Assembly (NCBI GenBank): GCA_937927725.1
Contig: CALBSE010000011.1
Location: 21,340 to 85,339, forward strand
Reading direction: 5' to 3'
Length of the DNA: 64,000 nt
Origin: an uncultured Actinomycetes bacterium
GTDB taxonomy: Bacteria; Actinomycetota; Acidimicrobiia; Acidimicrobiales; Acidimicrobilacustridaceae
Shown: positions 24,151-33,945 of the stretch, piece by piece
Layout: the number at the start of each line of letters is the position of its first letter
How positions within the stretch are numbered: the first letter of the stretch is position 1
Made by a program: the position numbers and the translations under genes
The notes under the pieces: model-generated
Told to the model about the DNA's origin: nothing
Seen by the model: the letters and a program-made list of their open reading frames with translations, nothing else
Databases searched by the model: none

Positions 24151-25143
24151 TTAGAGGCCGCTCTCCCCTTCGAAAACTGCCGCTCTCACGCCTCGACGAG
24201 CGAGCTCGGAGAGGAAGGCAAGCGAATCGACGGACTCGGCCAAGCCCGCCGATCCGAATCGCTTCAGCGAACCCTCAACGATGAATCGACACGCAACTGC
24301 AGCGACAGCGCCTGCAGCAACCGCAGGTCGATCCATCGCTCCGTAGACCAGCACCGAACCACGACCGTCGCTACGCCCGCGAACTTCGACACGAACGGCT
24401 CCGGGCCCGCCTTCCGGGTCGGTGGGCCAAAGCATAGGAAGCCGAGCTGTCAGTCGATCTCGACGAGTGGCCGACACACGCGAAGTAACGCGTCGCACAC
24501 CCGGGAATGCCGGAACCACCAAGAGTGCATCAGGGAGCTCTGCTCGGTAGCAGTCCTGCGGACCAATCGGGTCGGGGAACCAACACAGTTCGCGTCCGGA
24601 ACCACCGGGTCGCGCATCCCAGGATCCGTCACGCCAGTCGATCGCGCCGCGGCCGAGTGCACGATGATGTTGGCGTGCGCAGGCCGGGCCACCGGTTCCT
24701 GATTTCGCGATGTGAATTTCGTCCACGTACTCGAATTTTTTTGCAGCATGCGCAGCGAGGACACATGTAAGTCCTGGAGCAAAACCGGCGCCAATGACGA
24801 CGTGAACGTTGCGTTCACGCGCGTGCTGATCAAGCGCCAAGAGGGCCCGAACATCGGTGAGGTCGTCGGTTGTGCTCACGACATGAATGCCTCGCCGAAC
24901 AAACTGTTCGGCAACATGTGCTTGCGTTCGCGCCGGGCCAGCCAACACAACGACGTCGACATCGAGCGGATCATTGAGTGCACCGCGATCGATCGTTGCG
25001 CGATCGCCAAGACTGTTCGCAACCACTTCAACGCGATTACGTCGTTCGTCTCGAAGCACAACCTCGTCGTCATCGGTCGAGACGAGTTGTCGAGCGAGAC
25101 GCGCGCCAACCGCGCCAACACCCAAGATTCCGATGCGAGCCAT
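24151..25143 (-). CDS. NAD(P)-binding saccharopine-dehydrogenase-like protein
   Basis: A 330-residue Rossmann-fold protein starting MARIGILGVGAVGARLARQL, a GxGxxG dinucleotide motif, followed by a Saccharopine-dehydrogenase-like domain (DVVVLAGPARTQAHVAEQF, GIHVVSTTDD, VIGAGFAPGLTCVLA near residue 125). The middle part (GGPACARQHHRALG, DCYRAELPDALL) is less familiar. A role as a homoserine- or saccharopine-type dehydrogenase, or a related carbonyl reductase, is possible. There is no strong substrate clue. It lies 141 bp from tRNA-Ile, same strand. Confidence 0.7.
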   Translation of the reverse strand: MARIGILGVGAVGARLARQLVSTDDDEVVLRDERRNRVEVVANSLGDRATIDRGALNDPLDVDVVVLAGPARTQAHVAEQFVRRGIHVVSTTDDLTDVRALLALDQHARERNVHVVIGAGFAPGLTCVLAAHAAKKFEYVDEIHIAKSGTGGPACARQHHRALGRGAIDWRDGSWDARPGGSGRELCWFPDPIGPQDCYRAELPDALLVVPAFPGVRRVTSRVSATRRDRLTARLPMLWPTDPEGGPGAVRVEVRGRSDGRGSVLVYGAMDRPAVAAGAVAAVACRFIVEGSLKRFGSAGLAESVDSLAFLSELARRGVRAAVFEGESGL

Positions 25144-25284
25144 GTCAGTCGAGACCGGGTCCGGAGAGTTCGCGCCATCCACCTGATCGGGGTGGGGCAA
25201 CACCCGATCCGCGGAGCCGAACGGCGGCGGCGACAAGCGCCCCCATGCCGATGGCAACCATGGCCCGTCGGATCATCTTCATCG

Positions 25285-25358
<74 letters not shown>

Positions 25359-25411
25359 GAACTGGCCGGGGCGTCACCATACCGGACCCCCCTGCAACGG
25401 GGAAAACCGGT

Positions 25412-25897
25412 TCAGGATCGCTGGTCTGGAGCCACCTGCGCCGTCTCGAGTTCGACCACCGTAAACCGAAGCCCGCCAAAGACTCCAGCAATCAGGTTGA
25501 ACAGCACACTGGTCACGACGGCGAACAAAGCGCCGCCCAGAAAAAGCACCAATCCGGCCACGGTGGCGCCCTCAAAGACCTTGAGTCCGTCGATCGTGAA
25601 GGAACTTTCGGCCAACAACTGGGCCAGAAAGTCCTCGACCTTGCTGATGCTGCCGGTCACGACGGCGCCCTGCCACAGCAACACGCCAGCGACGACGAGG
25701 ATCATCCAAAGACAGAACGCAAAGGACAACGACACTCGCAGCATTGACCAAGGGTCGAGTCGGGTGACGACCCGTTGAACCTGACGGGCCTTCACTGCCT
25801 TGATCTGCCCCCGCCCAGCCGCGTTTGGTGGGGGTGGAGGGGCGGAGGCAGTCGGGGGCGCCGAGATGGACACTCCGGGCGTCTGGTCGACGGTCAT
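25412..25897 (-). CDS. DUF3566 transmembrane protein
   Basis: A 161-residue protein with a Pro-rich cytoplasmic N-terminus (about residues 1–35), then the DUF3566 domain: RVVTRLDPWSMLRVSL, a first membrane helix (LWMILVVAGVLLW), a loop with KVEDFLAQLL, and a second helix (VAGLVLFLGGALFAV) with VLFNLIAGVFGGL. The family is found beside gyrA in many actinobacteria and is implicated in envelope or division functions, without a defined mechanism. The ATG at 25897 is chosen because the longer frame has no extra conserved residues. Confidence 0.85.
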   Translation of the reverse strand: MTVDQTPGVSISAPPTASAPPPPPNAAGRGQIKAVKARQVQRVVTRLDPWSMLRVSLSFAFCLWMILVVAGVLLWQGAVVTGSISKVEDFLAQLLAESSFTIDGLKVFEGATVAGLVLFLGGALFAVVTSVLFNLIAGVFGGLRFTVVELETAQVAPDQRS

Positions 25898-25938
25898 CGT
25901 CGAAGTGTACGCATCACGACACTTGGTGTCCGACAGGG

Positions 25939-26262
25939 TCACCACTGCCGACGAGCCCGAGCGGTAGCTCGTTCGTCCCCCAAGCGCACCACGACCTCGA
26001 CCTCCGAGCCTTGCACCACAAACGACTCAAGCACGGCCCCATTGGCTTGGGTTACTGAACCGGCGATGTCCTCGCCCTCCGTCGCCCCAGCAAGCGCTGC
26101 GGCGTCGGCCGCCGACTGCGCTCGGGCCCGTTCATCGACCTGGATCCCGAGCCGCACAACAAGGAGACCGATGAGCATCACGATGGCGAGGACCAACGCC
26201 GCCATTGGGACGATCTGACCCGGATCCAAGTGGCAACGCCGCGCTGAGCCATGTCGGACCAT
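25939..26262 (-). CDS. TadE/TadG-like pilus-associated membrane protein
   Basis: A 107-residue protein with DPGQIVPMAALVLAI, a single transmembrane segment (about residues 18–38), then RARAQSAADAAALAGA, the hallmark of TadE/TadG-like proteins related to the Rv3654c group. Those are minor pilins or secretion-linked proteins anchored by one helix. Only this gene of a Tad-type locus is here, so it is an orphan. The start has AGGGGAG upstream. Confidence 0.75.
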   Translation of the reverse strand: MVRHGSARRCHLDPGQIVPMAALVLAIVMLIGLLVVRLGIQVDERARAQSAADAAALAGATEGEDIAGSVTQANGAVLESFVVQGSEVEVVVRLGDERATARARRQW

Positions 26263-26391
26263 GGCGCACTCCCCTGCTGTGAATCACCGAGATGTTCCGT
26301 TCGAAAACTGAAACACGGGGTGAAGAATTGTCAGTGGGGGAAGTGGAGGCGACAGAACCTGTCGCGTTGGTAGTGGAGCGAGGAACGAGGT

Positions 26392-28890
26392 TCAGTCGTC
26401 GTCGGTGCCGAGCACCGGCGCAACCGACGCAACGGTTTCGCCGTCGGCCACATTCATGACCTTTACGCCGGTGGCATCGCGGCCCTGTGAAGAGATTTCG
26501 CGGACCTCCATGCGAATCACCGTTCCGACACTATTGATCACGAAAATTTCGTCATCAATGCCGACCATGAAGGCCGCCACAACGGAGCCCTTCTTTTCGT
26601 TGATCTTGATGCCACGAACGCCCTGACCACCGCGGCCTTGACGATTGAACTTGTCGAGCTGGGTGCGCTTGCCGTACCCGCCATCGGTGACAAGGAGGAT
26701 TGCGGCATCGTCACGAGTGACGTCGCAGGAAACAACTTCGTCGCCGGCGCGCATCTTCATGCCGCGAACGCCAGCAGCGGCGCGGCCCATGGCCCGAACT
26801 TCGTCCTCGGCGAACCGAATGGCCTGACCAGCCTTGGTAACCACGAGGATGTCATCGCCGCCATTCGTGGGAATGACCCGGACGAGTTCGTCGCCGTCTT
26901 TGAGGTTGATAGCGATGATGCCAGCGCGAAGCGAGGAGTCGTATTCGGTGAACTTGGTCTTCTTGACCTGACCGTTCTTGGTGCAGAAGAAGAGGAACTT
27001 GTTCGACTCGTAATCACGCGTATCGATGATCGCTTGGATCTTTTCGTCGGGCTGCAACGGAAGAAGGTTGACCACGGCGGTGCCGCGCGCGGTGCGTTCC
27101 TTCATCGGGATTTCATGCGCCTTCAGGCGATACACACGTCCGCGAGTCGAGAAGAACAACAAGTAGGCGTGTGCTGTGGTGTGGATGATGTGCTGGACGT
27201 AGTCCTCGTCCTTAAGCTTTGTGCCCGCAACACCACGACCACCGCGGCCCTGGACTTTGAACGCGTCGGAAGAAACGGTCTTGATATACCCCTTCGCCGA
27301 CATAGTGACGACGAGGTCTTCGTCGTCGATGAGATCTTCGATGTCGAGATCGCCGACATCGAACGTGATCTGGCTGCGTCGAGGCTGTCCGTAGGTTTCA
27401 CGAACCTTGCCCATTTCTTCTGCAATAACTGCACGCTTTTTGCCTTCGTCGCCAAGGATGGCTTCGAGTTCGGCGATGGTTTCGCGCAACTTCGCCATTT
27501 CTTCCTCGAGTTGCGAACGGCCCAGCCGGGTAAGCCGAGACAGCTGCATATCGAGGATATGTTCGGCCTGTTCGGTCGAAAACTCGAACGGAGCCGCCAT
27601 GAGCGCTTCGCGTGCCGCCTGCTTGTCGGCCGACGCACGAATGGCAGCGATGATTTCATCGATGAGATCGAGGGCCTTGAGAAGACCTTCGACGATGTGG
27701 GCGCGACGCTGCGCTTCATCAAGGCGGTACTGCGAACGACGGGTGATGACTTCGATCTGGTGATCGATATAGGCCACAAGCGCATCGCGGAGGTTGAGTG
27801 TGCGAGGAATGCCGTCGACGAGTGCAACGGTGTTTACCGCAAAGTTCGTTTGCAGCGGCGTGCGCTTGTAGAGGTTATTGAGAATGACGAGCGCCGGCGC
27901 ATCGCGCTTCAGACGAAGCACCAAGCGCATCTTGCCCTTGGCGGATTCGTCGTTGAGTTCGGCAATGCCTTCGAGTTCTCGATTATCGACCAGTTCCTTG
28001 ACCTTGACGATGAACTGGTTCGGGCTCACCTGGTATGGCAGCTCGGTAATGACAATGAAATCGGAACGCGTTCCTTCTTCGATTTCGGCCTTACCGCGAA
28101 GCTTGATTGAACCTCGACCAGTTCGGTAGGCGTCGATGATTCCTTGGCGACCCATGATGAGCGCGCCGGTTGGGAAGTCGGGTCCTTTGACGAATTCCAT
28201 GAGGTCGTCAGGTGTTGCTTCCGGATTTTGCAGAAGGTGATTCACCGCGTCGATGACTTCACCAAGGTTGTGCGGCGGAATGTTGGTCGCCATACCAACA
28301 GCGATGCCCTGCGAACCGTTTACCAACAGGTTGGGGAAACGGCTGGGGAGAACGACAGGTTCTTGGAACTCCCCGGAATAGTTGTCGATGAAATCGACGG
28401 TGTTTTCGTCGATGTCGGCAAGCATGTCGAGCGCCATCGGCGCGAGACGACATTCGGTGTAACGCGCAGCAGCTGGTGGTTCATCGAGTGAGCCGAAGTT
28501 TCCCTTCGGATGCACCAATGGATGACGCAACGAAAACGACTGACCCATTCGAACCAATGCGTCGTAGATCGCGGAGTCGCCATGTGGGTGGTATTTGCCC
28601 ATGACTTCGCCGGTGACGCGCGCACATTTCATGGTGGGGCGGTCGGGAAGGGCACGAAGGTCGTACATGCCCCAAAGAATTCGTCGATGAACGGGCTTCA
28701 AGCCATCGCGTGCGTCGGGAAGGGCACGTGAAACGATGACGGACATCGCGTAGTCGAGGAAGGAGCGTTCCATCTCCTCCTGAATCTCGATTGGCTCAAT
28801 GGTGCCGAAGGTTGCCGGCGGAGCATCACCAGATCCGGTGTCGTCTCCTCCGGTGTTTTCGCCGTCGTCCGATGCCTTCTTTTTCGCCAT
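26392..28890 (-). CDS. gyrA: DNA gyrase subunit A
   Basis: An 832-residue GyrA. The winged-helix/tower part has the catalytic Tyr in ARYTECRLAP near residue 130, and the drug-contact loop reads HPHGDSAIYDALVRM, with Ser and Asp at the positions altered in quinolone resistance (wild-type-like). The C-terminal pinwheel domain carries the GyrA-box VQGRGGRGVAG near 570, as required for negative supercoiling. The protein pairs with GyrB and the gene lies 35 bp after gyrB on the same strand, about 5 kb from oriC, as in most actinobacteria. Confidence 0.98.
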   Translation of the reverse strand: MAKKKASDDGENTGGDDTGSGDAPPATFGTIEPIEIQEEMERSFLDYAMSVIVSRALPDARDGLKPVHRRILWGMYDLRALPDRPTMKCARVTGEVMGKYHPHGDSAIYDALVRMGQSFSLRHPLVHPKGNFGSLDEPPAAARYTECRLAPMALDMLADIDENTVDFIDNYSGEFQEPVVLPSRFPNLLVNGSQGIAVGMATNIPPHNLGEVIDAVNHLLQNPEATPDDLMEFVKGPDFPTGALIMGRQGIIDAYRTGRGSIKLRGKAEIEEGTRSDFIVITELPYQVSPNQFIVKVKELVDNRELEGIAELNDESAKGKMRLVLRLKRDAPALVILNNLYKRTPLQTNFAVNTVALVDGIPRTLNLRDALVAYIDHQIEVITRRSQYRLDEAQRRAHIVEGLLKALDLIDEIIAAIRASADKQAAREALMAAPFEFSTEQAEHILDMQLSRLTRLGRSQLEEEMAKLRETIAELEAILGDEGKKRAVIAEEMGKVRETYGQPRRSQITFDVGDLDIEDLIDDEDLVVTMSAKGYIKTVSSDAFKVQGRGGRGVAGTKLKDEDYVQHIIHTTAHAYLLFFSTRGRVYRLKAHEIPMKERTARGTAVVNLLPLQPDEKIQAIIDTRDYESNKFLFFCTKNGQVKKTKFTEYDSSLRAGIIAINLKDGDELVRVIPTNGGDDILVVTKAGQAIRFAEDEVRAMGRAAAGVRGMKMRAGDEVVSCDVTRDDAAILLVTDGGYGKRTQLDKFNRQGRGGQGVRGIKINEKKGSVVAAFMVGIDDEIFVINSVGTVIRMEVREISSQGRDATGVKVMNVADGETVASVAPVLGTDDD

Positions 28891-28925
28891 CTGATGCCTG
28901 TGGTTCCTGTCGTCGGGCGGCTTCC

Positions 28926-30863
28926 TCAGATGTCGAGGAAGCGCACGTCCTTCGCGTTTGTCTGAATGAAGTGCTTGCGGGATTCAACGTCGTCACCCAT
29001 GAGCACCGAGAAGATTTCGTCGGCGATCGACGCCTGTTCGACGGTGACCTGAAGCAAGGTGCGCTTGGTGGCATCCATAGTGGTGTCACCAAGTTCGTCG
29101 TAGTCCATCTCGCCGAGACCCTTGAGTCGTTGGAACTCTTTCTTATGGTCGGGCTTTTCCGACAAGAACGCCGCTTTCGCGGTGTCGTCCTTGAGATAAA
29201 TCTTCTCTTTGCCAACCACCGTTGAATACAGCGGCGGCTGGGCGATGTACACATGCTGCTGCTCGACGAGTTCTTTCATGTGGCGGAAGAAAAACGTCAG
29301 CAGAAGTGTGCGGATGTGTGAGCCGTCGACGTCGGCGTCACACATGAGGATGACTTTGTTGTAACGAATTTTTTCGACATCGAATTCCGCACTGACACCA
29401 GCACCGATAGCGGTGATCAGTGTTTGGACTTCGTTGTTCTTCAGCATTTTGTCGAGACGAGCTCGCTCAACGTTGAGGATCTTGCCGCGAATGGGGAGGA
29501 TCGCCTGGGTGCGCGGATCACGGGCAGCGACTGCGGAACCACCGGCGGAATCACCTTCGACAATGAAGAGTTCACACTCATCGGGATTGCGACTTGCGCA
29601 ATCTTTGAGTTTGTCGGGCATTCCCGCGCCCTCAAGTGCGGACTTTCGACGAGTGGCGTCGCGAGCATTTCGAGCGGCAAGTCGTGCGCGCGAGGCGAGC
29701 GTTGCCTTCTGAACAATTTTGCGGGCTTCGGCCGGATTTTCTTCGAGCCAATCAGCAAGACGTTCGTTCGTGGCCTTTTCAACCAACGAACGCATCGAAA
29801 CGTTGCCCAACTTGCCCTTGGTCTGACCTTCGAACTGCGGTTCGCGCAACTTCACCGAAATAATCGCGGTGAGGCCTTCACGAATGTCGTCGCCAGTGAG
29901 GTTCTCTTCCTTTTCTTTCAGAAGAGACTTTGCCCGGGCGTATTTGTTGACGACATTGGTGATGGACTTTTTAAAGCCCTCTTCGTGCATGCCGCCTTCG
30001 ATGGTGGCAATGCCATTTGCGAACGAATGCAGGCCGTCGGCGTTGAAGCCCGTGTTCCACTGGAACGCGATTTCGACTTCCTGATCTTCTTCGGCCTGCT
30101 CGTAGTAGCCGACCTTTTTGAACAGGGCCTCTTTGGAGGAGTTCAGGTGGCGCACAAAGTCGACGATGCCGCCGGCGTACTTGAAGATAATGACGTCGGA
30201 ATTGGTTGCTTCGGGACGCTTGTCTTGGAATCGAATCTCAAGGCCCTTGTTGAGAAACGCCATCATTTGAAACCGCTCGAGCAACGTCTGCGCTCGGAAC
30301 ACCGTTTCATCAAAAATTGTGGGATCTGGCCAGAAGCGAACGGTGGTGCCCGTTCGGCCCTTTGGAGCCTTTCCGCGGACCTCAAGTTTGGTGGTGAGCT
30401 TTCCGCCGTTGGTGAAGTCCATGTAGTGGTGGTCGCCCGAGTGGTCGATCTCGACCTCGACGCGCGATGAAAGAGCGTTCACGACCGAGATACCGACGCC
30501 GTGGAGACCGCCCGAGACCTTGTAGCCCCCGCCGCCAAATTTGCCGCCAGCGTGGAGGACAGTGAGAACGACTTCGGCCGCACTCATGCCCTTCATCTTG
30601 GGATCGGGGTGCTTGTCGACCGGAATGCCTCGTCCGTCATCGACAACTTCGCAACTGCCATCGGGCATCAAGGTGACCTCAATGCGCGTTGCGTGTCCGG
30701 CCATTGCTTCGTCAACGGAGTTATCGACGACTTCGTACACCAAGTGATGCAGACCGGCAGGACCGGTTGAACCGATGTACATGCCGGGTCGTTTGCGCAC
30801 CGCCTCGAGGCCCTCGAGGATCGTGATGTCTTTTGCGCCGTACTCTTCGGTGGTTTTCGCCAC
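28926..30863 (-). CDS. gyrB: DNA gyrase subunit B
   Basis: A 645-residue GyrB starting with GTG. It shows the GHKL ATPase residues (EVVDNSVDEAMAG, VVDDGRGIPVD, GGLHGVGISVVNALS), the transducer domain and the TOPRIM region with EGDSAGGSAVAARD near residue 425 and DADVDGSHIRTLLLTF near 495. It ends with the C-terminal DxRxxFI-like residues. An AAGGGGAAG ribosome-binding site precedes the GTG. It supplies ATP hydrolysis for supercoiling. Confidence 0.98.
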   Translation of the reverse strand: MAKTTEEYGAKDITILEGLEAVRKRPGMYIGSTGPAGLHHLVYEVVDNSVDEAMAGHATRIEVTLMPDGSCEVVDDGRGIPVDKHPDPKMKGMSAAEVVLTVLHAGGKFGGGGYKVSGGLHGVGISVVNALSSRVEVEIDHSGDHHYMDFTNGGKLTTKLEVRGKAPKGRTGTTVRFWPDPTIFDETVFRAQTLLERFQMMAFLNKGLEIRFQDKRPEATNSDVIIFKYAGGIVDFVRHLNSSKEALFKKVGYYEQAEEDQEVEIAFQWNTGFNADGLHSFANGIATIEGGMHEEGFKKSITNVVNKYARAKSLLKEKEENLTGDDIREGLTAIISVKLREPQFEGQTKGKLGNVSMRSLVEKATNERLADWLEENPAEARKIVQKATLASRARLAARNARDATRRKSALEGAGMPDKLKDCASRNPDECELFIVEGDSAGGSAVAARDPRTQAILPIRGKILNVERARLDKMLKNNEVQTLITAIGAGVSAEFDVEKIRYNKVILMCDADVDGSHIRTLLLTFFFRHMKELVEQQHVYIAQPPLYSTVVGKEKIYLKDDTAKAAFLSEKPDHKKEFQRLKGLGEMDYDELGDTTMDATKRTLLQVTVEQASIADEIFSVLMGDDVESRKHFIQTNAKDVRFLDI

Positions 30864-31046
30864 GCTTTGGGCTTCCCCTTACCGGTACTTCGCCGGTGTC
30901 TTGATTGCGAGAACAACAGGTACAAACTGCGAATTCGACGTTCGAACTGCGTCTGTCACAGCCGAACAATCCTACCAGTGACACGCGTGTTTTCCGGGTA
31001 TTACGACGCGCAAATCATGATGCGCGGACTTGTTGACGCGACAGGG

Positions 31047-31406
31047 TCAACCAGCCTGTTCTGGACGCACACGAACATCGATCGCGTCGATCGCGCCTTG
31101 GCCAAGCTCTGCTCGAAGTCGATCGATCAAATCGTGTTCGAGAAATCGCAACTGCGTTGCCCACGCTGGATCGGAAACGGCGACAACGAGGGTCGTCCCT
31201 TTCATTGCAACCGGACGACTCTGTGCAGCAACAGCGTCACCAACCAGTTCGGGCCAACGGCCAAAAATTCCGGTAGTGACATCGGCAGATGGTCCACCGA
31301 GATGACGCACGATGCGATCAAGGCTTGCGTGCATCGACACGGGATCGCCCATTGAAGCGTCAGGCAGCGGTTCCCATGGCATTGGTGCAGTGTAGGGATT
31401 CGGCAT
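31047..31406 (-). CDS. DUF721 (DciA-like) protein
   Basis: A 119-residue protein of the DUF721 family, related to DciA, a loader or operator of the replicative helicase DnaB in bacteria lacking DnaC. Visible are SLDRIVRHLGGP, the GIFGRWPELVGDAVA helix (the WxxxVG core) and a KH-like module (TTLVVAVSDPAWATQLRFLE). It lies between recF and gyrB, the usual place in actinobacteria. ATG 31406 is the start. Its DnaB partner is at 58.3 kb. Confidence 0.85.
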   Translation of the reverse strand: MPNPYTAPMPWEPLPDASMGDPVSMHASLDRIVRHLGGPSADVTTGIFGRWPELVGDAVAAQSRPVAMKGTTLVVAVSDPAWATQLRFLEHDLIDRLRAELGQGAIDAIDVRVRPEQAG

Positions 31407-31444
31407 CAAAACACGCCGGAACAGTGACGCGGCAGTTGTCGTTG

Positions 31445-32524
31445 CTACTCCGGTCGAATTGTTGCGTTCGAAACACGCAGCACCAACTCTGGAGAGGCTC
31501 CCGGCGGCAAACCAGCTGCGCTCGAAAGCACGGTTTGGCCTGGGGGTAAATGCTCGAGAAGTGCGGCGCTTCGGTCGGGGTCGAGTTCGGAGAACACGTC
31601 GTCGAGCAACAAAATCGGCGAGGACCCAGTTGCGTCGGTAACGACACGGTGGGCAGCGAGGCGCAATGCCAATGCAAGTGATCGTTGCTCGCCTTGAGAC
31701 GCGTGTGTCCGCGACGGCAACTGATCGAGGTGTAGTACGAGATCATCTCGGTGCGGGCCAACTAGCGAAACACCGCGGCGAAGTTCGTCGCGCCGCGCTG
31801 CCTCGAGCGCTGAGGCCAAACCTTCAACCCGCCATGGAGCGTCGTACGAAACGCTTACGGGAACAGGACGACCTGCAACTTGTGAATAGGCAAGGTCGAG
31901 TGCAGGACCGAGTTCTTGAACCAGTTCGTCCCGTGCATTCGCGAGCGCTTCGCCAGTTTCGACCAACTTCGCATCCCACACCATGAGCGTTGCTTCGACC
32001 TCAGGACTCAAACGCCCGCCACTTTGTTTTAGCAAGGCATTTCGTTGTCGGAGGATTCGGTCGAGGTCGGAGCGCAACGAATCAAAAGCGGGCCGGCGGG
32101 CAACCAACGCATCGTCGAGGTAGCGGCGTCGTTCGGCGGGACCACCCTTGACCAGCTCAAGGTCGTCGGGAGCGAACACTGAAACGCGGAGCGCGCCAAG
32201 GAGGTCGCGTGTTCGTGCCAATTTCTGCTTGTTTACCTGGACGCGCCCGCGCCCAGTGGACGCGATCTCTGCCTCGATAAGAAGTTGACGGCCTTCGCGT
32301 TCGCCTTCTGCCCGGACGATCGCCGAGGATGCTCCCGCTCGGACTAACGCATCGTTCGGCGCACCGCGGAACGACGAAAGGGTCGCGAGATAGCCGATGG
32401 CTTCCATAACGTTGGTTTTTCCTTCGCCATTTTGGCCAAGCAGTGCAGTGAGCCCGGGTGCAAAGGCAATATCCGCGCTGGCATAAGACCGAAAGTCGGT
32501 GAGCCAGAGACGAGCGAGACGCAC
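31445..32524 (-). CDS. recF: DNA replication and repair protein RecF
   Basis: A 359-residue SMC-like ATPase: Walker A GQNGEGKTN near residue 30, the RDLLGALRVSVFAPDDLELVKG segment, ABC-type signature near SQGEQRSLALAL (about 285) and Walker B ILLLDDVFSELD near 310. RecF loads RecA at gaps via RecOR. The GTG start lies one base past the dnaN stop, so the two are coupled. Confidence 0.95.
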   Translation of the reverse strand: MRLARLWLTDFRSYASADIAFAPGLTALLGQNGEGKTNVMEAIGYLATLSSFRGAPNDALVRAGASSAIVRAEGEREGRQLLIEAEIASTGRGRVQVNKQKLARTRDLLGALRVSVFAPDDLELVKGGPAERRRYLDDALVARRPAFDSLRSDLDRILRQRNALLKQSGGRLSPEVEATLMVWDAKLVETGEALANARDELVQELGPALDLAYSQVAGRPVPVSVSYDAPWRVEGLASALEAARRDELRRGVSLVGPHRDDLVLHLDQLPSRTHASQGEQRSLALALRLAAHRVVTDATGSSPILLLDDVFSELDPDRSAALLEHLPPGQTVLSSAAGLPPGASPELVLRVSNATIRPE

Positions 32525-32525
32525 G

Positions 32526-33626
32526 TCAGTTTCGGATCGGCATCAACAAGTACAAGAAATCTTCGCTCTCGTTGCCGCGGATAAGTACCGGACTTGTTGG
32601 TCGCGCAATTTCGATCGTGATTTCGTCAGAAGGTGCAGCTTCAATGCCGGCCCGGAGATATTCGGGGTTGAACGAGATTTCGAGTTCTTCGCCAACGTGA
32701 CGAGCATCAATGACCTCGTCCGCCTTACCAACATCGAAACTTTCTGCGATGAGTTCCACAGAATCGTTCTTGATGTCGAGACGAATCTTGGTGTTTTCCT
32801 TCGAAAGCAACCCAACTCGTTTCAGTGCTTCGAGGAACGTTTCGCGTTCGATCGTGAGTCGGTTCGGATGCGAATCGGCCGACTTCGGAAGGAGATTTTC
32901 GTAGTCGGGGAAACTTCCATCGAGAAGTTGGCTCACAAGACGGACGCCATCGACCTCAAACGAAACGTGACGTTCAGCGAGGCGAATCGTGACGTTCTCA
33001 GCGGTCGTGAGAAGTCGGTTGAGTTCTTTCAGTGCTGACGAAGGAACCAGAACCTTCTGACCTTCGGTAAGAATCGATGTGCCTGGAAGGTCACGGATGG
33101 CCAAGCGGTATGTATCGGTCGCGACTAAACGAATACCCGTTCCGTGAGCGGCGATCGAAACACCCGTGAGTTCAAACTTGCGGGACTCGTCAGTGCTCGC
33201 AGCAGACACCACCTGCGAGATGGCATCGCGTAGAAGTGCGGCGTCGATCGTGACCGCAGATTCGGGGGTTTCGGGCATTGGCGGGTAATCAACCGCAATG
33301 GTCTTCACTGCGAACTGCGAACGCCCGGATCCGATGCGAACCTCGTTGTCGTCGGCCTCGAAGGTGACCGCTCCTTCAGGGAGATTGCGAACAATCTCGG
33401 TGAGAAGTTTTGAAGGGACCAAAACAGTGCCATCGCGAGAACCAGAGACAGAAGCGGTTGCAATGATCGTGAGATCGAGATCACTTCCGGTGACCTGAAG
33501 TTGATCGCCAACCAACACGAGGTTGAGACCCAGAAGGGCCTGGCGACCTGAGCTGCGTGTCGTGACACCACGAGACGCTACGGAGATGGCTTCGACGAGT
33601 GGATCTCGCTCACAACGGAACTTCAC
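32526..33626 (-). CDS. dnaN: DNA polymerase III subunit beta (sliding clamp)
   Basis: A 366-residue clamp with three similar domains. Typical sequences are MKFRCERDPLVEAI at the N-terminus, LLGLNLVLVGDQLQVTGSDLDL near 30, the middle domain KFELTGVSIAAHGTGIRLVATDTYRLA near 165, and the final LIRGNESEDFLYLLMPIR hydrophobic/peptide-binding end. It encircles DNA and tethers polymerase III. It starts with GTG and sits directly downstream of the origin. Confidence 0.98.
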   Translation of the reverse strand: MKFRCERDPLVEAISVASRGVTTRSSGRQALLGLNLVLVGDQLQVTGSDLDLTIIATASVSGSRDGTVLVPSKLLTEIVRNLPEGAVTFEADDNEVRIGSGRSQFAVKTIAVDYPPMPETPESAVTIDAALLRDAISQVVSAASTDESRKFELTGVSIAAHGTGIRLVATDTYRLAIRDLPGTSILTEGQKVLVPSSALKELNRLLTTAENVTIRLAERHVSFEVDGVRLVSQLLDGSFPDYENLLPKSADSHPNRLTIERETFLEALKRVGLLSKENTKIRLDIKNDSVELIAESFDVGKADEVIDARHVGEELEISFNPEYLRAGIEAAPSDEITIEIARPTSPVLIRGNESEDFLYLLMPIRN

Positions 33627-33945
33627 GTCGGCTCACTTTCCTGACAGATGGTCTTGCTTGTTGTAGTTGTAAAAAAGAATGAGAAATTGGTAGTAGTTGT
33701 AATAAGGGTTGTGGATTGTGGACAACGCGGCATAGTTCCAGCGTGATGCTGTTTTTGTTGTCCCTGTGTCATCCACAGTGATCCACAGTTTGAACGGTGG
33801 GAGTGACAGCGCGGGGGATCACCCACAAGTCGTCCACTTTTCATGCAGTACCGCGCGCGCCGTGGTCCACCGGGTTGTCCACCGCGCGAGCGTTCGAAAC
33901 TGCGCGCGGACGTTCGGCTCAAGTGGTGGTTGAGGGTCACGGGCG
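33627..33945. other. Chromosomal replication origin oriC (dnaA–dnaN region)
   Basis: This 319-bp non-coding gap is AT-rich near dnaN and box-rich near dnaA. Boxes include TGTGGACAA at 33717–33725 (perfect, TTGTCCACA on the other strand), TGTGGATTG at 33710–33718, TCATCCACA at 33769–33777, TGATCCACA at 33779–33787 and TTGTCCACC at 33875–33883. Next to the first pair, TAGTAGTTGTAATAA (33691–33705) reads as five triplets of which four are TAG/TAA, followed by GGGT and the boxes. That matches the DnaA-trio, GC-cluster, DnaA-box order of a basal unwinding element. GTAGTTGTAA occurs twice, 30 bp apart (33663, 33693). Confidence 0.9.

Noticed and set aside
30934..30946. Palindrome TTCGACGTTCGAA upstream of gyrB as a LexA box
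   Set aside because: The spacing does not match the actinobacterial LexA consensus (four-base spacer between TCGAAC and GTTCGA).
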